Shown here: piece by piece, positions 25,819 through 34,653 of the stretch
How positions within the stretch are numbered: position 1 is the stretch's first letter
Layout of the letters: every line of letters starts with the position of its first letter
Assembly: GCA_934486615.1 (NCBI GenBank)
Contig: CAKSQO010000001.1
Coordinates: 124,001-188,000 of the forward strand
Length of the DNA stretch: 64,000 nucleotides
From: an uncultured Eubacteriales bacterium
Lineage (GTDB): Bacteria > Bacillota > Clostridia > Oscillospirales > Acutalibacteraceae
Reading direction: 5' to 3'
Made by a program: the position numbers and the translations under genes
Notes under the pieces: generated by a model
What the model was told of the DNA's origin: nothing
What the model saw: only the letters and a program-made list of their open reading frames with translations
Database searches by the model: none

Positions 25819-27033
25819 ATGAAAGTCATTGTCGTCGGCGCGGGAGCGTCGGGTCTTATGGCCGCGAGGAAAGCGGCGGAAAACGGAAACACCGTAACGG
25901 TGATCGAGCGCAACGCGCGCCCCGCCCGCAAGGTGATGATAACGGGAAAGGGCCGCTGCAACGTCACCAATTGCTGCGACGAAAACACCGTTATCGCCAA
26001 CATTCCTAACAACGGCCGCTTTATGTTCAGCTCCGTAAGAGCGTTCGCACCGAGCGACACGATGGACTTTTTCGAGCAGCACGGGGTCGAGATGAAGGTC
26101 GAGCGCGGCAACCGCGTTTTCCCCGTTTCGGATAAGGCGGTCGACATTGTCGACGCGCTTTATGAAAGTTGCTCCGACTGCCGCTTCCGCTTTAACGTAA
26201 GAGTCAAGGCGCTGCTGACCGACGGCGGCCGCGTCTGCGGAGTCGTCGACGAAAACGGCGTAAAATACCACGCCGACCGCGTAATTCTTGCGACAGGCGG
26301 CAAATCCTACCCGCTGACAGGGTCGACAGGCGACGGCTATGCGCTCGCAAAATCGGTCGGGCACACCGTAACGCCGATCCGTCCGTCGCTGATACCGCTT
26401 GAAATAAAACAAAAGTGCTGTGCCGAGCTTATGGGGCTGACGCTCAAAAACGTCACGCTGACCGTGACCGAAAACGGCAAGACCGTTTTCAGCGAGCAGG
26501 GCGAAATGCTTTTCACCCACTTCGGCATCAGCGGGCCGATAGTGCTCAGCGCGTCGGCGCATATAACAAACCCCGTCGGGTGCTTTGCAAGCATCGACCT
26601 GAAGCCTGCGCTCACCCATGATCAGCTTGATTTAAGGCTGCGCCGTGACTTTGAAAAATACATAAACAAGAGCCTGCACAACGCTATGTGTGACCTGCTG
26701 CCTCAGCGAATGATACCCGCGGTGCTCGATTTTGCCGGTCTTGACCCCGATGAGCGCGTCAATCAGCTGACAAAAGCGCAGCGCGAGCAGCTTTGCAGCA
26801 CGCTCAAAGCATTCAGTCTGACCGTTACGGGCTTCAGGCCGATAGAAGAGGCGATAGTCACGCGCGGCGGCGTGAGCGTTAAGGAAATCGACCCCAAAAC
26901 GATGCGCTCAAAGCTGTGCGAGGGGCTGTACTTCGCAGGCGAGCTTATCGACGTTGACGCGTATACGGGCGGCTTTAATCTGCAAATTGCGTTCGCCACG
27001 GGCGCTGCCGCAGGTCGGAGCGCAGGGGAGTGA
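25819..27033 (+). CDS. BaiN/HI0933-like flavoprotein
   Basis: 404 residues. N-terminal dinucleotide fold VVGAGASGLMAARKAAENG, then GKGRCNVTN, ILATGGKSYPLTGSTGDGY, LFTHFGISGPIVL and a C-terminal FAGELIDVDAYTGGFNLQIAFATG FAD-binding motif, all hallmarks of the HI0933/BaiN family. Some members reduce bile-acid intermediates, but most are conserved housekeeping flavoproteins of unknown substrate, so no bile-acid claim is made. The 3' end overlaps the gap before the lipoprotein gene closely (5 nt), suggesting co-transcription. Confidence 0.88.
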   Translation: MKVIVVGAGASGLMAARKAAENGNTVTVIERNARPARKVMITGKGRCNVTNCCDENTVIANIPNNGRFMFSSVRAFAPSDTMDFFEQHGVEMKVERGNRVFPVSDKAVDIVDALYESCSDCRFRFNVRVKALLTDGGRVCGVVDENGVKYHADRVILATGGKSYPLTGSTGDGYALAKSVGHTVTPIRPSLIPLEIKQKCCAELMGLTLKNVTLTVTENGKTVFSEQGEMLFTHFGISGPIVLSASAHITNPVGCFASIDLKPALTHDQLDLRLRRDFEKYINKSLHNAMCDLLPQRMIPAVLDFAGLDPDERVNQLTKAQREQLCSTLKAFSLTVTGFRPIEEAIVTRGGVSVKEIDPKTMRSKLCEGLYFAGELIDVDAYTGGFNLQIAFATGAAAGRSAGE

Positions 27034-27038
27034 GCGCC

Positions 27039-28301
27039 GTGAAACGACTGCTTTGCCTTGTCGCCGCTGCGGTCACTGCGCTGACTTTGACCGCGTGCTC
27101 CTTACCCGACATTTCGCAGATAATCGACAAAAGCGGGATGCTTTCGAGCGCCGACACCGCTTCAGACGCAGCGATAGCACTGCCGCGCGACCCGAATGGT
27201 TTCAAGTCGCTTACAAGGGCGGACAACTATTATTATTCGACCTTGAGTGCGGATCTGCAGCGCGTGTACGACTCTTTGTACGATAACGTCGCTGCTTTTA
27301 ATAAAAATGACTTCTTTATCAAAGACTGCACTGCGAATGAGGTCGCCTTCGCGTTCAGAGCGCTGCTGTTTGACTGCCCGCAGATGGTTTGGCTCGGCTC
27401 GAACTGCTCTGTAAGCGAGGAAAGCGGCGGCACCTGGGTCACGTTCGGCAATATCGCCGACGGCTTCGGCTTCTGGATCTCCGACCGCGAACAGACCGAA
27501 AAGCGCCTTGCGGAGATGTACGCGATAATCGATAAGTTTGTCGCCGAGAGCCTTTCACCCGATATGACCGCGTTTGACATTGAGCTTGCCGTGCACGACT
27601 GGCTGTGCACCCGGCTTGAGTACGACAGCTTCGCTGCCGACAAAATCAACTCGGGTGAGGACACATCGCCCGCATCGTGGTCGGCGGCCGACGCGCTCAT
27701 TTCGGGCAGCGCCGTCTGCACCGGCTACGCGCGCCTTATGCAGCTTGTGCTGAACTACGTCGGCATAAACAGCGTTTGCGTTACGGGCACGGGTGAAGGG
27801 GTCGCTCACATCTGGAACAAGGTGCTTATCGACGGCAGCTGGTACAACGTCGACGCGACCTGGGACGACAAAGAATACTTCGGCCGCAGCTGTGTGCACG
27901 ACTACTTCAATTTTAACGACGATGTGTTTGCTGCCACACACGAGTTCTACCCGACTCTGACGGCCGGCGAGCTTGAAAACGAGCTGCCTGCGTATTATAA
28001 TATGAGCGCGCCCGCCGCCGATTTTGCAAGCGGTGACTACTACTCTGTCAAGGGGCTGAAGCTCAATCCCGCCGTGGGCAGCGATAAGCTGACGGCAAAG
28101 CTAAAATCGTCGCCCGAGCTGTGCTCTGACAAAGTGTTTGAGCTGCGCTTCACCGATGAGCCGTTAAGCGATTCCACAGTGCGGCAGCTTATGCAAAAAT
28201 ACGACTTGACCAATGTCGCTTCGCAGGTATTCGGCACTGACATTGACTATATAAGCTATTATTTATTGGGTAACAGCTGCGTTATCATACACGCCGACTA
28301 A
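27039..28301 (+). CDS. transglutaminase-like lipoprotein
   Basis: 420 residues. Signal peptide with lipobox: basic KR, hydrophobic LLCLVAAAVTALTL, then TACS, so Cys about residue 20 would be lipidated and the protein anchored outside the membrane. The transglutaminase-like core has SAVCTGYARLM (Cys), AHIWNKV (His) and VDATWDD (Asp), the expected triad. Such proteins are thought to act as proteases or cross-linkers of the envelope. The GTG at 27039 is chosen because AGGGGAG lies 8 nt upstream; a GTG at 27030 is also in frame. Confidence 0.85.
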   Translation: MKRLLCLVAAAVTALTLTACSLPDISQIIDKSGMLSSADTASDAAIALPRDPNGFKSLTRADNYYYSTLSADLQRVYDSLYDNVAAFNKNDFFIKDCTANEVAFAFRALLFDCPQMVWLGSNCSVSEESGGTWVTFGNIADGFGFWISDREQTEKRLAEMYAIIDKFVAESLSPDMTAFDIELAVHDWLCTRLEYDSFAADKINSGEDTSPASWSAADALISGSAVCTGYARLMQLVLNYVGINSVCVTGTGEGVAHIWNKVLIDGSWYNVDATWDDKEYFGRSCVHDYFNFNDDVFAATHEFYPTLTAGELENELPAYYNMSAPAADFASGDYYSVKGLKLNPAVGSDKLTAKLKSSPELCSDKVFELRFTDEPLSDSTVRQLMQKYDLTNVASQVFGTDIDYISYYLLGNSCVIIHAD

Positions 28302-28320
28302 CACTGAAAGGTTGTTTTGA

Positions 28321-28959
28321 ATGAAAAGAATTTTCCAAAGAGGCATAACCTACTTTATGTTAGGACTGATAAAGCTCGTCAGCTTCATTTTCTTCCCGAT
28401 AAAGGTCTACGGCCGCGAGAACTTCCCGAAAGAAGGCAGCTTTCTTATCTGCCCGAACCATATTTCGGCATTTGACATCGTGCCGGTCAACCTTGCTTAC
28501 GGCAGGCCGATAAAGATAATGGCGAAAAAAGAGCTGTTCAAAAACAAGTTTGTCGGCGGATTTTTCAGCACCTTCGGCGCGTTCGCGATCGACCGCGGCA
28601 AGGCCGATATGGCCGCCATTAACTATGCCGAGGATATGCTGCGCGACGGCTCGCCCGTCTGCATTTTCGTCGAGGGTACGCGCACCAAGGATCCCGAGGC
28701 TCGCCCCGGACGCGCCAAAGCGGGAGCAGCGCTCATTGCCTCACAGGCGGCCGTGCCCGTCGTCCCCGTCGGCATTGTCTACAGACATAAGCGCCCGCGC
28801 CTGTTCTCGAGAATACGCGTGTACATCGGTACACCGATACCGGCCGAGGAACTGACGGTCGACAAGGCCGACCGCGGTGCTCTGCGCCGTGCAACCGAGC
28901 GTATTATGAGCGAGATAACCGCTCTGTGGGAGAAAGGAACCGAGCAATGGCAGAAGTAA
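28321..28959 (+). CDS. plsC: 1-acyl-sn-glycerol-3-phosphate acyltransferase
   Basis: Second acylation of phospholipid synthesis. 212 residues. The HX4D motif is NHISAFD, followed by FAIDRGKAD and the FVEGTR block; a hydrophobic segment near the N-terminus anchors it in the membrane. It overlaps ispH-S1 by 13 nt. In clostridia cmk-plsC-ispH-rpsA is a common order; cmk is not present here. A second, more divergent acyltransferase is encoded at 53997-54794. Confidence 0.92.
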   Translation: MKRIFQRGITYFMLGLIKLVSFIFFPIKVYGRENFPKEGSFLICPNHISAFDIVPVNLAYGRPIKIMAKKELFKNKFVGGFFSTFGAFAIDRGKADMAAINYAEDMLRDGSPVCIFVEGTRTKDPEARPGRAKAGAALIASQAAVPVVPVGIVYRHKRPRLFSRIRVYIGTPIPAEELTVDKADRGALRRATERIMSEITALWEKGTEQWQK

Positions 28960-30935
28960 TACTCGCTAAAAGCGCGGGCTTCTGCTTCGGTGTCGGGCGT
29001 GCGGTCAAGCTCGTAAACGACCTTGCCGACAGCGGCAAAAAGGTCTGCACCTTAGGTCCGATTATCCACAACACGCAGATGGTCGAGCAGCTTGCCCAAA
29101 AAGGCGTGCGCGTCGCGTCCTCACCCGACGACAGGCGCGAGGGCGAGGTTATGGTCATTCGCTCGCACGGAGTGTCTCAGTCGGTCTACGACGCTGTCAA
29201 AGCGGGCGGCGAGTTTGTCGACGCTACCTGCCCATACGTTGCGAATATCCATAAAATAGTCGCGTCCGCAAGTGAGCAGGGCAGGACCGTCCTTATTGCG
29301 GGCGACGCCGATCACCCTGAAGTCAGGGGCATCGCAGGCCGCGTCAAGGGTGAATGCTATACTTTCGACAGCGAGGCCGAATTAGACAAATTACTGCAAA
29401 ATCATCCTGATTTGATGTTAAAATCAATAACAGTTGTTAGCCAAACGACCTTTAATTCGGCAAAATGGGGAAAATCCCAAATAAAAATAAAAAAAGTATG
29501 TACAAACGCAGAAATATTTGATACAATATGCAGAGCAACCTCTCTTCGTCAGCAGGAGGCTTTATATCTTTCGTCTGAATGCGATGTAATGCTCGTCATC
29601 GGGGGGAGAAACAGCTCCAATACCAACAAGCTGCGCGACGTTTGCCTGACCGAATGCGATAGGACATATCTTATCGAAACGGCGGCCGAGCTGAGGCGCG
29701 AAATGCTGGAGGGAGCAGACAAGATCGGGGTAACTGCGGGGGCGAGTACGCCTTCCGATATAATAAAGGAGGTTCTGATTACCATGTCAGAGATTGAAAA
29801 CACCACGGAAACTGTAGAAACGGAGGCAAAAGCCGATAAGTCGTTTGACGATATGACGTTTGAAGAAGCGCTTGAAGCTTCGCTGAGCAACCTCAATACC
29901 GACCAGAAGGTCAAGGGCATCGTTCTCGCCGTCAATCCTACCGAGATACAGGTCGATATCGGCAGAAAGCAGACCGGTTTCGTTCCTTACCGCGAGTTCT
30001 CGAACGATCCGAACGTTGACCTCACCAAGGAAGTAAAGCCCGGTGACGTTCTCGACCTCATCGTTATGAGAACCAATGATCAGGAGGGTATCATTACCCT
30101 GTCCAAGCGCCGCTATGATTCTATTGCAGGCTGGGATAAGATCGTTGAAGCCAAGGATTCGGGCGAGATTCTTGAGGGTAAGATCACCGAGATCAACAAG
30201 GGCGGCGTTGTCGTATTCTGCAACGGTGTTCGCGTGTTCGTTCCCGCTTCTCAGGCTACCGCTTCGCGTGTTGACGACCTCGAGACCCTCAAGGGCAACG
30301 ACGTTCGTTTCCGCATTATCGAGATCAACCGCGGTCACCGTGCCGTCGGTTCTATCCGTTCCGTCCTCCGCGAGGAGAGAAAAGAGAACGAGGCCAAGTT
30401 CTTCGAGACCGCTGAAGTCGGTCAGGTTATGACCGGTACTGTTGTTGCTCTTACCGCTTACGGCGCATTCGTTGACCTCGGCGGCGTCAGAGGTATGGTT
30501 CATATCTCCGAGCTGTCGTGGAAGCGCATTAAGCATCCGAGCGAGGTCGTAAACGTAGGCGACACCATCGAGGTTTACATCAAGGCTATTGATCCCGAAA
30601 AGGGCAGAGTTTCGCTCGGCTACAAGAAGGCCGATGACAATCCTACCGAGATCTTCGCTAAGAACTATCAGGTTGGCTCTGTTGTTGACGCTACTATCGT
30701 CAGCATGACCGATTACGGCGCGTTTGCCCGCATCATCGACGGTATTGAGGGGCTTATCCATGTTTCTCAAATTGCCGATCACAGAATTGAGAAGCCGCAG
30801 GACGTCCTCAAGGTGGGCGACGTTGTCAAGGCTAAGATTACCGACATCTCCAATGACGGCAAGAAGACCCGCATCAGCCTTTCTATGAAAGCGCTGCTCG
30901 AGCCCGAGACCGACGACGAGACCGAAGCCGAGTAA
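28947..30935 (+). CDS. ispH: fusion of HMBPP reductase (IspH) and ribosomal protein S1
   Basis: 662 residues in one uninterrupted frame. Residues 1 to about 279 are IspH, the last enzyme of the MEP isoprenoid pathway: cluster cysteines in GFCFGVGRAV, DATCPYV and TICRATSLRQQEA, and substrate motif GGRNSSNTNKL. Residues about 280-662 carry four S1 RNA-binding repeats (for example TAYGAFVDLGGVRGMVHISEL and TDYGAFARIIDGIEGLIHVSQI split around 505 and 590). The fusion is known in clostridia. The ATG at 28947 follows AAAGGAAC. An internal RBS and ATG at the domain boundary could yield free S1. Codons at about 29378-29585 are unusually AT-rich. Confidence 0.93.
   Translation: MAEVILAKSAGFCFGVGRAVKLVNDLADSGKKVCTLGPIIHNTQMVEQLAQKGVRVASSPDDRREGEVMVIRSHGVSQSVYDAVKAGGEFVDATCPYVANIHKIVASASEQGRTVLIAGDADHPEVRGIAGRVKGECYTFDSEAELDKLLQNHPDLMLKSITVVSQTTFNSAKWGKSQIKIKKVCTNAEIFDTICRATSLRQQEALYLSSECDVMLVIGGRNSSNTNKLRDVCLTECDRTYLIETAAELRREMLEGADKIGVTAGASTPSDIIKEVLITMSEIENTTETVETEAKADKSFDDMTFEEALEASLSNLNTDQKVKGIVLAVNPTEIQVDIGRKQTGFVPYREFSNDPNVDLTKEVKPGDVLDLIVMRTNDQEGIITLSKRRYDSIAGWDKIVEAKDSGEILEGKITEINKGGVVVFCNGVRVFVPASQATASRVDDLETLKGNDVRFRIIEINRGHRAVGSIRSVLREERKENEAKFFETAEVGQVMTGTVVALTAYGAFVDLGGVRGMVHISELSWKRIKHPSEVVNVGDTIEVYIKAIDPEKGRVSLGYKKADDNPTEIFAKNYQVGSVVDATIVSMTDYGAFARIIDGIEGLIHVSQIADHRIEKPQDVLKVGDVVKAKITDISNDGKKTRISLSMKALLEPETDDETEAE
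29378..29585 (+). other. AT-rich patch inside ispH
   Basis: Within an otherwise GC-rich frame, about 200 nt use codons such as TTA, ATA, AAA and AGA almost throughout (for example the run encoding SQIKIKKVCTNAEIFDTICR). The amino-acid sequence remains good IspH. This could be a recombined segment from a low-GC relative or a deliberately AT-rich internal region; boundaries are by eye. Confidence 0.6.
29765..29786 (+). promoter_or_regulatory. internal ribosome-binding site and ATG for the S1 part
   Basis: AAAGGAGG at 29765-29772 is followed after 11 nt by an in-frame ATG (29784) encoding MSEIENTTET, exactly at the IspH/S1 junction. It is either a relic of the separate rpsA gene or a working start that makes free S1 alongside the fusion. 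Confidence 0.6.
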
Positions 30936-30951
30936 TTTTAAACATAAGCTA

Positions 30952-30990
30952 AAAAATCGCGTCAAGGCTCGCCTTTGGCGCGATTTTTGT
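30952..30990 (+). terminator. terminator of plsC-ispH/S1
   Basis: AAAAATCGCG (30952-30961) pairs with CGCGATTTTT (30979-30988); the inner CAAGGC/GCCTTTG part extends the stem with one bulge. The descending arm supplies the T-run. It lies 17 nt after the stop codon. Confidence 0.9.
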
Positions 30991-31036
30991 AAAGGATTAA
31001 AGTCAGCCGTTTTCTAACGGGTAAAGGGTGGAATAA

Positions 31037-32209
31037 ATGGATATAAGAGAAGAATCGCTAAGGAAGCACTATGAATGGAAGGGCAAGCTCGAGGTCACCT
31101 CGCGCACGAAAATTACCGACAGCCGCGACCTCTCGCTTGCGTATACGCCCGGTGTTGCCGAGCCTTGTCTTGCGATAAGGGACGACTACTCTAAGTCATT
31201 TGAGCTGACCCGTCGTTGGAACACCGTCGCGGTCATCACCGACGGCACGGCTATCCTCGGCCTGGGCGACATCGGCCCCGAAGCGGGTATGCCCGTTATG
31301 GAGGGCAAGTGCGTGCTGTTCAAGGAGTTCGCGGACGTTGATGCCATTCCGCTTTGCGTGCGGTCAAAGGACGTTGACGAGCTTGTCAGGACGATTTATC
31401 TTATCTCGGGCAGCTTCGGCGGAATCAACCTTGAGGACATATCCGCTCCGCGTTGCTTCGAGGTCGAGCGCAAGCTCAAGGAGATATGCGATATTCCCGT
31501 GTTCCACGACGATCAGCACGGCACGGCCGTCGTCGTCGGCGCTGCGGTAATTAACGCGCTCAAGGTCGTCGGCAAGAACATAGGCTCGGTCAAGTGTGTG
31601 ATAAACGGCGGCGGCTCGGCGGGGCTTGCCATAGCAAAGCATCTGATGCACCTTGGCGTTAAAAATATGCTGGTTGTCGACAAGTTCGGCATCATCAGCC
31701 GCGATATGACTGACCTAAACCCCGCGCACAAGGAGATAAGCCTTGTCACAAACGAGACGGGGCAGCACGGCACTCTGGCCGACGCAGTGAAAGGCGCCGA
31801 CATATTCATCGGCGTTTCCGCACCGAAGATTGTAAACGCCGATATGATTCGTTCGATGGCCGCCGATCCGATTGTGTTCCCGATGGCCAATCCCGTGCCC
31901 GAAATTATGCCCGACGAGGCGCTCGCCGCGGGCGCTGCCGTTGTGGGAACCGGGCGCTCCGATTTTATGAATCAGATAAATAATGTTCTCGCGTTTCCCG
32001 GAATTTTCCGCGGAGCGTTGGATGTAAGAGCCGGCGAGATAAACGACGAGATGAAGACAGCCGCTTCGTTTGCGCTTGCGGAGCTTGTCGCTGACGATGA
32101 GCTCAGCCGCGAGTACATCTTGCCCAAGGCGTTTGACAAGCGCATAGCGGGAGCAGTTGCCGCTGCCGTAGCCAAAGCCGCGCGCGAAACAGGCGTAAGC
32201 CGTATATAG
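31037..32209 (+). CDS. malic enzyme (oxaloacetate-decarboxylating)
   Basis: Converts malate to pyruvate and CO2 with reduction of NAD(P). 390 residues, the small bacterial form without a phosphotransacetylase domain. Motifs: LAYTPGVAEPC, GLGDIGPEAGMPVMEGK, FHDDQHGTA and the nucleotide-binding NGGGSAGLAIAKHL. Coenzyme preference cannot be read safely. The start is preceded by AAGGGTGG. It is monocistronic, between the S1 terminator and its own terminator. Confidence 0.93.
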   Translation: MDIREESLRKHYEWKGKLEVTSRTKITDSRDLSLAYTPGVAEPCLAIRDDYSKSFELTRRWNTVAVITDGTAILGLGDIGPEAGMPVMEGKCVLFKEFADVDAIPLCVRSKDVDELVRTIYLISGSFGGINLEDISAPRCFEVERKLKEICDIPVFHDDQHGTAVVVGAAVINALKVVGKNIGSVKCVINGGGSAGLAIAKHLMHLGVKNMLVVDKFGIISRDMTDLNPAHKEISLVTNETGQHGTLADAVKGADIFIGVSAPKIVNADMIRSMAADPIVFPMANPVPEIMPDEALAAGAAVVGTGRSDFMNQINNVLAFPGIFRGALDVRAGEINDEMKTAASFALAELVADDELSREYILPKAFDKRIAGAVAAAVAKAARETGVSRI

Positions 32210-32324
32210 GGCTGATAGTTGCACTCACGGCCGATTGACTCCGAACGCGCTTGATGATTGCGCTGCGCCTAACCTGCTGCAGTGCACCGCGCTACGCTCG
32301 CCGCACGGAAACCGAAAATACAGC

Positions 32325-32363
32325 GTCCCTTTTTGTGTATTTTATACAAAAAGGGGCTTTTTT
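32325..32363 (+). terminator. terminator downstream of malic enzyme gene
   Basis: A stem of about 14 bp, with core CCCTTTTTGT (32327-32336) paired to ACAAAAAGGG (32346-32355), plus CTTTTTT after the stem. It lies 115 nt past the stop codon; the intervening 32210-32324 contains no recognisable gene. Confidence 0.8.
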
Positions 32364-32483
32364 CGATTTTTCGCCGTTATTTGAGAAAACGCGAGCATAT
32401 CGGAGAAAATTTGAGCAATTCGGAGCATTTCAGGATTTGTCGTATATTTTTGTAAATAAATTGCTGAAATTTATAAAAAACTA
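32364..32483. other. AT-rich intergenic spacer before potA
   Basis: No gene seen. Two imperfect copies of a 13-mer occur (GAGCATATCGGAG, then GAGCAATTCGGAG), about 20 nt apart. The region leads into the pot promoter. Confidence 0.4.
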
Positions 32484-32511
32484 TTGATTTTTCGCGGATT
32501 TGGATTATTAT
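32484..32511 (+). promoter_or_regulatory. potABCD promoter
   Basis: TTGATT (32484-32489), 16-nt spacer, TATTAT (32506-32511). Transcription would begin near 32518, about 197 nt before potA. Confidence 0.6.
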
Positions 32512-32517
32512 ATATAA

Positions 32518-32608
32518 CGATGCATTATAAGAATGCGATTTCGAGTCTGCGCCGCAATCAACCGACCTTATTCAGGGAACTTACGACCGCTCATCGGCGG
32601 TCTTTTTT
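32518..32608 (+). promoter_or_regulatory. potA leader RNA ending in an intrinsic terminator
   Basis: After the promoter comes a hairpin TGCATT-ATAAG-AATGCG (from about 32521), a middle segment with GCGCCGC, and a terminator GACCGC (32585-32590)/GCGGTC (32597-32602) followed by six T. CGCCG in the middle can pair with CGGCG of the terminator, giving a plausible antiterminator. Such a premature terminator 107 nt before potA suggests a riboswitch or other attenuator. It does not match a class I recognise; the ligand is unknown. Confidence 0.55.
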
Positions 32609-32714
32609 CCTGCATAACGGGCGATTGCGTAAAACCCTTTGCGGAGGGCGCAAACAGAGATTTCGCGGGTCGGGCGCAAAGCGCTTGGCTAATTTCCGCA
32701 AAGGGGTATGCGTT

Positions 32715-33833
32715 ATGTGTGAAAAAAAGAATATCATCGAACTCAACAACATCTGCAAGTCATTCGACGACGAGCTGATACTCGACCACATCAGCCTGAG
32801 TATCAAAGACGGTGAATTTGTCACCCTGCTCGGCCCGTCGGGCTGCGGTAAGACCACAACGCTGCGAATTATCGGCGGTTTTACCGAGTCGGACTCGGGA
32901 GATGTTGTTTTTGACGGCAAAAATATCAACGGCCTGCCGCCCTACAAGCGCCAGGTCAATACGATATTTCAGCGCTACGCTCTGTTCCCGCACCTGAATG
33001 TGTACGAGAACATTGCGTTCGGCCTAAAGGTCAGCAAAACTCCGAAGGACGAAATTCACGAGCGCGTAAAGCATATGCTCGAGGTCGTCAACCTTAAAGG
33101 CTTTGAGAAGCGCAGGGTCACTTCGCTTTCGGGCGGCCAGCAGCAGCGCGTCGCAATCGCCCGTGCGCTTATAAACAACCCGAAGGTGCTCCTGCTCGAC
33201 GAGCCTCTCGGCGCGCTCGATTTAAAGCTGCGTAAGGATATGCAGACCGAGCTTAAAAATATCCAGAAGAGCCTCGGTATAACCTTTATCTTTGTCACGC
33301 ACGATCAGGAGGAAGCCCTTTCAATGTCCGACGTGGTCGTGGTTATGGACTCCGGCAAAATCCAGCAGATAGGCTCACCCATCGACATTTATAACGAGCC
33401 GAAGAACGCATTCGTCGCAGACTTCATCGGCGAGAGCAATATCCTTGACGGAATTATGCTCAGCGACGGGCTCGTTTCAATCAACGGTAAGCCGTTCAGG
33501 TGCGTCGACAAGGGCTTTGCCAGTAACGAGGCCGTCGACGTTGTAATACGCCCTGAGGATGTGGACATCGTTCCTGTCGAGGAGGGTACGCTCAGCGGCA
33601 CAGTCACCGCCATCACTTTTAAGGGCGTGCATTACGAGACTATCGTTGACATCTCGGGCTTCAAATGGCTTATTCAGTCGACCGACAGCCCGAAGGTCGG
33701 CGATAAGATCGGCATTTCCGTCCGCCCCGACGAAATTCATATTATGAAGAAGTCCGAGTACTCGGGAATGTATGGCGACTATAGCTCTTTCAGCGACGAG
33801 ATCGAGCACCTTGCAGACGAGGAGGAAGAGTGA
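32715..33833 (+). CDS. potA: spermidine/putrescine ABC transporter ATP-binding protein
   Basis: 372 residues. ABC ATPase with Walker A GPSGCGKTTTLR, signature LSGGQQQRVAIARAL, Walker B VLLLDEPLGALD and switch FVTHDQEEALS; the C-terminal TOBE-like regulatory domain spans about 270-372. The ATG at 32715 follows AAAGGGG at good spacing; the frame stays open back to 32484, but those extra residues resemble no protein and overlap the leader hairpins. It powers import through PotB/PotC. The order potA-potB-potC-potD with 1-3 nt gaps or overlaps indicates one operon. Confidence 0.94.
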   Translation: MCEKKNIIELNNICKSFDDELILDHISLSIKDGEFVTLLGPSGCGKTTTLRIIGGFTESDSGDVVFDGKNINGLPPYKRQVNTIFQRYALFPHLNVYENIAFGLKVSKTPKDEIHERVKHMLEVVNLKGFEKRRVTSLSGGQQQRVAIARALINNPKVLLLDEPLGALDLKLRKDMQTELKNIQKSLGITFIFVTHDQEEALSMSDVVVVMDSGKIQQIGSPIDIYNEPKNAFVADFIGESNILDGIMLSDGLVSINGKPFRCVDKGFASNEAVDVVIRPEDVDIVPVEEGTLSGTVTAITFKGVHYETIVDISGFKWLIQSTDSPKVGDKIGISVRPDEIHIMKKSEYSGMYGDYSSFSDEIEHLADEEEE

Positions 33834-33834
33834 T

Positions 33835-34653
33835 ATGAAGTCCTCTTTCTCAAAAAAGCTGATAAACGCGCCGTACCTTGTCTGGTCGATTATTTTCATC
33901 GTCGTTCCGCTGATCGTCGTCGCTTACTACACGTTCACCGATGCAAACGGCTCATTTACGGCAGACAACATCACCGACCTTGTTCGTTTTAAGGAAGAGT
34001 TTCTTATTTCGCTGCTTTACGCGGCTGTTGCGACAGTCATCTCGCTTGTCATTGCGTATCCGTTTGCTTACTGTATGTCGCGCACTAAGGTGTCCACGCA
34101 GCGAATGATGATGCTGCTTGTTATGCTGCCGATGTGGATGAACCTGCTGATAAGAACCTATTCGTGGATGAATATTCTCGCAAATACGGGACTTATTAAC
34201 AGCCTGCTCAGAACTCTCGGCCTGCAGCCTGTTAAGATGCTCGGCACGCCGTTTGCAGTAATCCTCGGCATGGTCTACAACTACCTGCCGTATATGGTGC
34301 TGCCGATCTATAACGTAATGGCGAAGATCGACCGCTCGCTGCTCGAAGCCGCCGATGACCTCGGCGCAAACGGCCTAAACCGCCTGAGAAAGGTCGTTAT
34401 GCCGCTCAGCGTCCCGGGCGTTATCTCGGGCATTACGATGGTGTTCGTGCCGTCGATAAGCACTTTCTATATCTCACAGAAGCTCGGCAACGGCAAAATT
34501 CTGATGATAGGCGATATAATCGAGCGCCAGTTCATTCAGACCGCCAATTATAACCTCGGTGCGTCGCTGTCGTTTGTGCTGATGATACTCATTCTTATCT
34601 GTATGGCGGTTATGAACCGCTTTGACAACGGAGAGGGGGAGATGATAGTATGA
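33835..34653 (+). CDS. potB: polyamine ABC transporter permease
   Basis: 272 residues, about six membrane helices (first at VWSIIFIVVPLIVVAYYTF). The cytoplasmic EAA loop reads EAADDLGANGLNRLRKVVMP and contacts PotA. RBS GAGGAGG precedes. Starts one base after the potA stop and overlaps potC by four bases. Confidence 0.93.
   Translation: MKSSFSKKLINAPYLVWSIIFIVVPLIVVAYYTFTDANGSFTADNITDLVRFKEEFLISLLYAAVATVISLVIAYPFAYCMSRTKVSTQRMMMLLVMLPMWMNLLIRTYSWMNILANTGLINSLLRTLGLQPVKMLGTPFAVILGMVYNYLPYMVLPIYNVMAKIDRSLLEAADDLGANGLNRLRKVVMPLSVPGVISGITMVFVPSISTFYISQKLGNGKILMIGDIIERQFIQTANYNLGASLSFVLMILILICMAVMNRFDNGEGEMIV

Noticed and set aside
25819..27033. Bile-acid reductase (BaiN) function
   Set aside because: The family is broad and mostly uncharacterised, and no bai genes are nearby.
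32520..32714. N-terminal extension of potA starting at ATG 32520
   Set aside because: The frame is open, but it covers the leader hairpins and terminator, has no RBS, and adds about 65 residues absent from ABC ATPases.
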